DNA of 28,746 nucleotides, from NCBI GenBank assembly GCA_015485035.1, contig WFUI01000102.1, positions 1-28,746 of the forward strand, written 5' to 3'. Positions 24,066 to 28,746 of the stretch are shown in pieces. The position numbers were made by a program, and so were the translations under genes. Numbering within the stretch: the first letter of the stretch is position 1; every line of letters starts with the position of its first letter. Source of the stretch: Mariprofundus sp. (lineage in GTDB: Bacteria; Pseudomonadota; Zetaproteobacteria; Mariprofundales; Mariprofundaceae). The notes below the pieces were generated by a model that ran no database searches, had not been told where the DNA came from, and was given only the letters and a program-made list of their open reading frames with translations.

Positions 24066-24629
24066 ATGTTTTTTGGCAGTCTGGATTCACAACAATGGCA
24101 GTCGGTTCGCTACTGGAAGCCGAAAGAGGCTGGTGTCAGTCGTGATTGCGCAGCGGTGCTGACTACTGCCGGTTCACTGACACGTTTTCTTGAGCGCCAT
24201 TTTGGCATTCGGCTGGAGGTGCGCTTGCATGACCAGTTTGTCGATCATACCAGAACAGATGAGGCTGTGTTGCTGGGTAGTCAGACGGCTGATACCGCAT
24301 TAAGACGACAAGTGTCGCTGATGCATCGCGGGTCGGTCATGTTTGATGCCGAATCGGTGTTGCCTCTGGATGCGTTGCCAGCCGATCTGATGCATGATCT
24401 TCAGGAGGGTAAGCGGCCACTTGGTAACCTGTTGCTGGATCGCGGTCTATCGCTGGCGCGCTCCGATTTGAGTGTGGCGCAACTGGATATGGATGGCTTA
24501 CATCATGGTCGGTGGGCCCGGCGTTCGGTATTACGCTCCCCGTCAGGAACCCGGGCGCTGGTTGTTGAAGTGTTTCACCCTGAGATGTGGAAACGCATCG
24601 AAACTACGGCCCGCCGATATTCCAGTTAG
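24066..24629 (+). CDS. ubiC: Chorismate lyase (4-hydroxybenzoate synthase)
   Basis: UbiC cuts chorismate into pyruvate and 4-hydroxybenzoate, the first step of ubiquinone synthesis. The 187-residue protein matches the family layout with SLTRFLERHFG, RQVSLMHRGSVMFDAESVLP, KRPLGNLLLDRGL and WARRSVLRSPSG. It lies directly before ubiA, the next enzyme, with no intergenic base if ubiA starts at 24630. The ATG at 24066 is chosen, but a TTG at 24039 would add nine residues; neither has a clear ribosome binding site. UbiC proteins are divergent, so the neighbour supports the call. Confidence 0.88.
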   Translation: MFFGSLDSQQWQSVRYWKPKEAGVSRDCAAVLTTAGSLTRFLERHFGIRLEVRLHDQFVDHTRTDEAVLLGSQTADTALRRQVSLMHRGSVMFDAESVLPLDALPADLMHDLQEGKRPLGNLLLDRGLSLARSDLSVAQLDMDGLHHGRWARRSVLRSPSGTRALVVEVFHPEMWKRIETTARRYSS

Positions 24630-25520
24630 GTGCGAGCCCGGGTTATGCTTTTCTCACCTGTTGGAACATGTCCGGACTGGTACAGGCTGCTGCGTATTGA
24701 TCGGCCTGTGGGCTACTGGTTGTTGCTGTGGCCGACGCTGTGGGGGCTTCTGGCTGCATCGGGTGGTTTGCCGAGCATGAAGAATGCGGTGGTCTTTGTT
24801 GGGGGCGTACTGTTGATGCGCTCTGCCGGTTGCGTTGTTAACGATTTTGCGGATCGCGATTTTGACCCTCATGTTGAACGCACCAAAGATCGCCCGATTG
24901 CCGCAGGTCGCATTTCACCGGGGGCGGCATTGATCGGTTTTGTACTGATGCTGGCGATGGCATTGTTATTGGTGGTGCAAACCTCAGTCTTTGTGGTGGA
25001 GCTGGCTGTCGTTGGTGCGGTGCTGGCTGGTTGTTATCCATTTTTGAAACGGTATACCCATTTCCCACAGGCCTGGCTGGGCATGGCATTCGGTTGGGGC
25101 GCAGTGATGGCCTGGGCAGCAGAAACCGGAGATGTCGCATCACCCATTCCGTGGTTGTTATTCGCTGCTAACATCTGCTGGTCGCTTTCCTATGATACAG
25201 CTTATGCGCTGGGGGATCGTGAAGATGACCTTAAAATCGGCGTTAAATCAACGGCGCTCTGGCTTGGTGAATATGCCGTGCCGGCTATTGTTTTGCTCGG
25301 TCTGTTAACTGTGGCGCTGTTGGGTGTCGTTGCATTCGAGATTGGCGGGTTCTGGGTGGGAATAGGCTGGTGGATGGCGCTGATGTTGCAGTTGTTGCTG
25401 TGTGGGCGGCTATTGCGTTGCGGAGAACGTTGGGGGTTCACCTTTTTTCTGCGGTCCCATTATGTTGGCTTGCTGTTTGCTTCCGGTTTTGTGATTCAGG
25501 GCTTGTCGACTCAGTTCTGA
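24630..25520 (+). CDS. ubiA: UbiA, 4-hydroxybenzoate polyprenyltransferase
   Basis: UbiA is an integral membrane enzyme that attaches the polyprenyl chain to 4-hydroxybenzoate. It has 296 residues from GTG 24630. The first Asp-rich motif is NDFADRDFDPHVERTKDRP and the second is YDTAYALGDREDD, both Mg2+-pyrophosphate binding sites. Membrane helices fill the rest, for example LLLWPTLWGLLAASGG. GTG 24630 directly follows the ubiC stop; ATG 24645 is an alternative giving MLFSPVG. The pair makes the quinone pool used by the Nuo complex encoded downstream. Confidence 0.93.
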   Translation: MRARVMLFSPVGTCPDWYRLLRIDRPVGYWLLLWPTLWGLLAASGGLPSMKNAVVFVGGVLLMRSAGCVVNDFADRDFDPHVERTKDRPIAAGRISPGAALIGFVLMLAMALLLVVQTSVFVVELAVVGAVLAGCYPFLKRYTHFPQAWLGMAFGWGAVMAWAAETGDVASPIPWLLFAANICWSLSYDTAYALGDREDDLKIGVKSTALWLGEYAVPAIVLLGLLTVALLGVVAFEIGGFWVGIGWWMALMLQLLLCGRLLRCGERWGFTFFLRSHYVGLLFASGFVIQGLSTQF

Positions 25521-25530
25521 GGTATAGAAT
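25503..25530 (+). promoter_or_regulatory. Candidate ssrA promoter
   Basis: TTGTCG (25503-25508) and TAGAAT (25525-25530, one mismatch to TATAAT) are spaced by 16 bases, and the predicted start falls close to the mature tmRNA 5' end at 25542. The boxes overlap the last codons of ubiA. Confidence 0.5.
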
Positions 25531-25541
25531 CTGCAGTTCAC

Positions 25542-25893
25542 GGGGGCGACTTGGTTTCGACGGAGATACTGAACCCTGTGGGGCATGTCGGGTTGTTGGT
25601 CCCGTAAAAAGCTGGCACTTGCATATAATTGCAAACGACGACGTAGAACTAGCTTACGCTGCGTAAGTTACCCCGCTCTCGAGGTGTCCATCCATCGGGA
25701 ATCCGGGGTCATTTAGATGGAATCGCCACACAGGACTGGAGACTCGTGGTTCTGTGGGTTAAATAGCTACGAATCGACCCTTTGGGCACTTTGTCCGTTT
25801 GGTTTCCTTGGGGTGCTGTTTGAACGGACTAAACATGTAGAACCACAGGCTGATGGTTTTCGGACGCGGGTTCGAGTCCCGCCGCCTCCACCA
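25542..25893 (+). ncRNA. ssrA: tmRNA
   Basis: tmRNA rescues stalled ribosomes with SmpB and adds a degradation tag. The 5' end GGGGGCG pairs with the 3' CGCCTCC as a seven-base acceptor, including a G-U pair at the third position, the alanine identity element. The T-arm GGGTTCGAGTCCC and encoded CCA are intact. The open reading frame starts at the GCA resume codon at 25631 and encodes ANDDVELAYAA, ending in TAA at 25664. The length is 352 nt, typical of one-piece tmRNA. The D-like start GACTTGGTTTCGACGG is conserved. Confidence 0.97.
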
Positions 25894-25939
25894 AAACACA
25901 AAGGGCTGCCTCATGAGGCAGCCCTTTGTGTTTTGGTGG
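25888..25939 (+). terminator. Perfect 25-bp inverted repeat at the tmRNA 3' end (terminator)
   Basis: The arms 25888-25912 and 25915-25939 are exact complements with a two-base centre. The left arm includes the last six bases of tmRNA (CCACCA) and the right arm ends TTTTGGTGG. The stem is GC-rich in the middle and ends in T-rich sequence, so it can end transcripts. Confidence 0.7.
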
Positions 25940-26119
25940 TATGGGTTGCGGATAAATACCGAGGGTGCAATGACTTGGCCTTGGATCTTTTGGTTTTTTT
26001 ACGGCTGCGAATATGAAAATACTGCGTATGGTTAGTTTGAAACGGCTTCCGGCTAAGGCAGACAGTTTACTCGGCATATCATCAGATATCTCCATGGGTG
26101 ATCCGGATTGTACAATTAT

Positions 26120-26148
26120 TTTACATTATCCGGGACAGGCTCTTTATT
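26120..26148 (+). promoter_or_regulatory. Candidate nuo operon promoter 1
   Basis: TTTACA (26120-26125, five of six to TTGACA), 17-base spacer, then TTTATT (26143-26148), a weak -10. It would leave a leader of about 200 bases. Confidence 0.3.
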
Positions 26149-26277
26149 TTTACATATACATGCTGTCCATGATGGACCTCAGCGCATACCATAGGCAGCC
26201 ATTACAGATGGTTGGAAGTGCCTCGTATCATAAGTGTTTTACCGCAGTTTTTGTGGGGTTAAGAAGTCTTCATAAAC

Positions 26278-26306
26278 TTGACCGTATGCATTGCCGGTGG
26301 TAGCAA
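26278..26306 (+). promoter_or_regulatory. Candidate nuo operon promoter 2
   Basis: TTGACC (26278-26283), 17-base spacer, then TAGCAA (26301-26306), again with a weak -10. It lies about 55 bases before nuoA. Confidence 0.3.
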
Positions 26307-26361
26307 GCACACCCTGTTTTCGAGGACAGATTCAGGGGTGTCAGTTAAGGAGGGGGTCTCA

Positions 26362-26733
26362 ATGGGCGCAGCGTATCTCGCCAACGAATATGCACCAATA
26401 TTTATCTTTATTCTGATTGCTATCGGTATGGGTGCGATGCCCTTGGTGATGACGCTGATGGTTTCCGAGCAGAAGCCGGATGCGGAAAAGCTCTCTGCCT
26501 ATGAGTGTGGTTTTGAAGCCTTCGAGGATGCCCGTCTGCAGATTGACGTGCGTTTCTATTTGCTGGCTATTTTGTTTGTGATCTTTGATCTGGAAAGCGC
26601 GTTTCTGTTCCCGTGGGCGATTGTGCTCAACAAGATCGGATTGTTCGGCTTTGTTGAAATGGTACTGTTTCTGTTGATTCTGCTCGTCGGATTCATTTAT
26701 GCGTGGAAGAAAGGAGCCTTGCAATGGGAATAG
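26362..26733 (+). CDS. nuoA: NuoA, complex I membrane subunit A
   Basis: NuoA is a three-helix membrane subunit next to the quinone channel of NADH:quinone oxidoreductase. The 123-residue protein has helices at about 12-34, 66-88 and 95-118, the conserved loop [12 protein letters not shown] at about 43-54 and [14 protein letters not shown] 26362 is preceded by AAGGAGGGGG and gives the usual N-terminus; an open frame from 26278 is not supported. It overlaps nuoB by 10 bases. Confidence 0.96.
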   Translation: MGAAYLANEYAPIFIFILIAIGMGAMPLVMTLMVSEQKPDAEKLSAYECGFEAFEDARLQIDVRFYLLAILFVIFDLESAFLFPWAIVLNKIGLFGFVEMVLFLLILLVGFIYAWKKGALQWE

Positions 26734-27200
26734 AGGGCGTACTTGAGAAGGGTTTTATTACGACCACTGCCGACAAGCTTATCAATGGTGCTCGCGCCGG
26801 GTCGCTTTGGCCAATGACCTTTGGTCTGGCCTGTTGTGCTGTTGAAATGATGCATGCTGGTGCGGCCCGTTATGATCTGGATCGTTTTGGTATTGTGTTC
26901 CGGCCATCTCCGCGTCAATCCGATGTGATGGTGGTGGCAGGCACCTTGTGTAATAAAATGGCGCCGGCGCTGCGTAAGGTGTACGACCAGATGTCCGAAC
27001 CGCGCTGGGTGATCTCAATGGGGTCATGTGCTAACGGCGGCGGTTATTATCACTATTCCTATTCGGTAACGCGCGGTTGTGATCGGATTGTACCCGTGGA
27101 CATTTATGTGCCGGGTTGTCCTCCGACGGCTGAAGCGCTGTTGTACGGATTTATTCAGTTGCAGGAAAAAATAAAACGCACCAATACCATTGCCCGGTAG
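26724..27200 (+). CDS. nuoB: NuoB, complex I subunit B carrying cluster N2
   Basis: NuoB carries the terminal 4Fe-4S cluster (N2) that passes electrons to quinone. The 158-residue protein has all four ligands: the adjacent C37 and C38 ([10 protein letters not shown]), C102 ([10 protein letters not shown]) and C132 ([11 protein letters not shown]). ATG 26724 is chosen because AAAGGAG lies upstream and [10 protein letters not shown] fits the family. An ATG seven codons earlier is less likely. It overlaps nuoA by 10 bases and ends five bases before nuoC. Confidence 0.96.
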   Translation: MGIEGVLEKGFITTTADKLINGARAGSLWPMTFGLACCAVEMMHAGAARYDLDRFGIVFRPSPRQSDVMVVAGTLCNKMAPALRKVYDQMSEPRWVISMGSCANGGGYYHYSYSVTRGCDRIVPVDIYVPGCPPTAEALLYGFIQLQEKIKRTNTIAR

Positions 27201-27205
27201 ATGCT

Positions 27206-27838
27206 ATGACTGAAAGTAACGAGACAAAAGAGAAATTACAGGATGATATCGGCATGAAAGCGGTTGCAGATGATAATGCTGCAGTAGCTGGCTTGCGTGC
27301 GAGATTCGGCGAGCAGGTGCTGGAGTCCCACGAGGGGATGGATTGCCCGGTGGTTACGCTGGCGCGCGGGTGTATTGTGGATGCCTGCCACTATTTGAAA
27401 AACGAACAGTCCTTTGAGCAGGTAGTGGATATTTGCGGCGTGGATATGCTGGAGATGCCGGACTGGCCGGCGGAGAGTCCGCGTTTCCAGGTGGTGTATC
27501 ACCTGTTGTCTGTATCTGCCAACAAGCGTATTCGACTCAAGGTCGGTGCTGACGAGCGTGATCTGGTCGATTCGGTGACTGAAGTGTGGTCAACGGCCAA
27601 CTGGTTTGAGCGCGAAACTTTCGATATGTATGGTATTATCTTTAACCATCATCCGGATCTGCGCCGCTTGTTGACAGATTATGGCTTTGAAGGGCACCCG
27701 TTACGTAAGGATTTCCCGCTGACAGGGCGGGTTGAAATGTTCTTTGATGAAGCGCAGTGGCGCTGTGTCTATCGTCCGAACAAGTTGGAAGATCGCGTGT
27801 TGATTGACCGCACATGGCCGGGGGTTGATCGTGGCTGA
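27206..27838 (+). CDS. nuoC: NuoC, complex I peripheral-arm subunit C
   Basis: NuoC is a peripheral-arm subunit that binds NuoD next to the quinone site. It has 210 residues. The family block [20 protein letters not shown] followed by [20 protein letters not shown] is clear. It is a separate gene, not a NuoCD fusion as in E. coli. Residues 1-25 are a variable, charged N-terminal extension. It overlaps nuoD by eight bases. Confidence 0.95.
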   Translation: MTESNETKEKLQDDIGMKAVADDNAAVAGLRARFGEQVLESHEGMDCPVVTLARGCIVDACHYLKNEQSFEQVVDICGVDMLEMPDWPAESPRFQVVYHLLSVSANKRIRLKVGADERDLVDSVTEVWSTANWFERETFDMYGIIFNHHPDLRRLLTDYGFEGHPLRKDFPLTGRVEMFFDEAQWRCVYRPNKLEDRVLIDRTWPGVDRG

Positions 27839-28746
27839 GATTAAGAATTATACGCTGAACTTTGGTCCCCAGCATCCGGCTGCCCATGGTGTGTTGCGTC
27901 TGGTGCTGGAACTCGATGGCGAGGTGGTCGAGAAGGCCGATCCGCATATAGGTCTGTTGCATCGCGGTACTGAAAAACTTTTTGAATACAAAACCTATCT
28001 GCAGAATATCCCCTATTTTGATCGTTTTGATTATGTCTCCATGATGGCTAACGAACATGCTTATGCACTCGGGGTGGAGAAATTGCTGGGTATTGAAGCG
28101 CCGGAACGGGCACAGTATATCCGGGTGATGTATGCCGAGCTGACACGTATTCTGAACCATTGCATGTGGCTGGGTGCTGTGGCGCTGGATATTGGCGCGA
28201 TGACAGTGTTTCTTTATTGCTTCCGCGAGCGTGAAGATATTTTCGATTTCTATGAAGAAGTCAGTGGTGCGCGTATGCATGCATCGTATTTTCGCCCGGG
28301 TGGCGTGTCCAAGGATCTGCCCGACGGGCTGCTGGGTAAAATCAAATCATTTACCGAGCGTTTTCCCGGTCTTGTAGGCGAGTATGAAACACTGCTAACC
28401 GAAAATCGTATCTGGAAACAGCGGAATGTGGATATTGCCATTGTCGATAAAGAGGCCGCCCTGGACTGGGGCTTTACCGGCCCGATGATTCGCGGTTCCG
28501 GGATTGCCTGGGATTTGCGTAAAACGCAGCCGTATGATGTTTACGACAAGGTGGATTTCGATATTCCGGTTGGTGTAACCGGTGATTGTTATGACCGTTA
28601 TCTGGTGCGTGTGGAAGAGATGCTGGAAGCCAACCGCATTATCAGTCAGTGCGTGGAGTGGCTGGAAAACAACCCCGGTCCGGTCAAGGTGGATGATTAT
28701 AAATTCACCAGTCCGAAACGGGCAGAAATGAAATCCGATATGGAAG
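27831..28746 (+). CDS. nuoD: NuoD, complex I 49-kDa subunit (3' end cut off)
   Basis: NuoD forms the quinone-binding cavity with NuoB. The frame is open from GTG 27831 to the window edge, 305 residues. The N-terminus [20 protein letters not shown] carries the conserved [43 protein letters not shown] and the late [13 protein letters not shown] are also present. The GTG start overlaps nuoC by eight bases, with GGGG seven bases upstream. Family length is about 400, so roughly 100 residues are missing. Confidence 0.96.
   Translation, partial: MAEIKNYTLNFGPQHPAAHGVLRLVLELDGEVVEKADPHIGLLHRGTEKLFEYKTYLQNIPYFDRFDYVSMMANEHAYALGVEKLLGIEAPERAQYIRVMYAELTRILNHCMWLGAVALDIGAMTVFLYCFREREDIFDFYEEVSGARMHASYFRPGGVSKDLPDGLLGKIKSFTERFPGLVGEYETLLTENRIWKQRNVDIAIVDKEAALDWGFTGPMIRGSGIAWDLRKTQPYDVYDKVDFDIPVGVTGDCYDRYLVRVEEMLEANRIISQCVEWLENNPGPVKVDDYKFTSPKRAEMKSDME

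Larger units (their letters stand above)
25940..26361 (+). other. ssrA-nuoA intergenic region
   Basis: I see no supported gene in these 422 bases. Several short frames exist on both strands without ribosome binding sites. Two possible nuo promoters lie at 26120-26148 and 26278-26306. The last 30 bases contain the strong AAGGAGGGGG of nuoA. No terminator, repeat or palindrome stands out. Confidence 0.6.

Noticed and set aside
25829..26095. 88-codon minus-strand frame containing EAAGLEPASE
   Set aside because: It reads through the tmRNA 3' end and the terminator in antisense and has no ribosome binding site; the phrase is a common artefact of RNA genes.
26013..26303. 96-codon + frame between tmRNA and nuoA
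   Set aside because: No Shine-Dalgarno, mixed composition and no recognisable domain; it fills an intergenic region that probably holds the nuo promoter.

Overview
The window is a contiguous piece of a Gram-negative, proteobacterial-type chromosome. The dcw (division and cell wall) cluster runs directly into lpxC, so the cell makes both peptidoglycan and lipid A. It has ubiquinone genes (ubiC, ubiA), a multi-subunit complex I with separate nuoC and nuoD, and class I fructose-1,6-bisphosphatase. The gene set looks gammaproteobacterial or zetaproteobacterial; an autotrophic iron-oxidising zetaproteobacterium (Mariprofundus-like) is my guess from gene content and was not verified. I see no insertion sequence, prophage, CRISPR array or transposase.

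Layout. Bases 1-12129 hold murF (5' truncated by the window edge), mraY, murD, ftsW, murG, murC, murB, ddl, ftsQ, ftsA and ftsZ, all on the + strand. From murF to ftsA the genes overlap or abut, mostly through ATGA-type junctions, so they look like one translationally coupled operon. ftsZ has its own CA-rich leader and a strong ribosome binding site. lpxC follows after a 327-base gap with a strong hairpin just behind ftsZ, and it ends in a clear intrinsic terminator. Next is a 953-residue AsmA-like/DUF748 envelope protein. The minus strand then carries the SRP RNA (ffs), a structured spacer, tRNA-Ser(GGA), a carboxylesterase and a secreted DUF547 protein. The + strand continues with mpl (peptidoglycan recycling), fbp and a type 4 uracil-DNA glycosylase.

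Bases 22130-23120 look empty at normal ORF cut-offs, but they hold four very small genes (23, 38, 35 and 31 residues). Each encodes one hydrophobic segment and has a good Shine-Dalgarno sequence. Three of them are preceded, at a similar distance of about 64-74 bases, by a 16-base CRP-like box (TGTGA-N6-TCACA with one mismatch each). The region also holds further palindromes, a hairpin abutting one Shine-Dalgarno and an intrinsic terminator. This is the best candidate here for an undescribed system: a regulon-like cluster of micro membrane proteins.

The right end holds tRNA-Thr(CGT) and rsmE on the minus strand, then ubiC-ubiA, tmRNA (ssrA, tag ANDDVELAYAA) ending in a 25-bp perfect inverted repeat, and the start of the nuo operon (nuoA, nuoB, nuoC, partial nuoD). 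The genes join into a coherent housekeeping block: cell-wall precursor synthesis, septation, outer-membrane lipid synthesis, translation quality control, quinone synthesis and NADH:quinone oxidoreduction.
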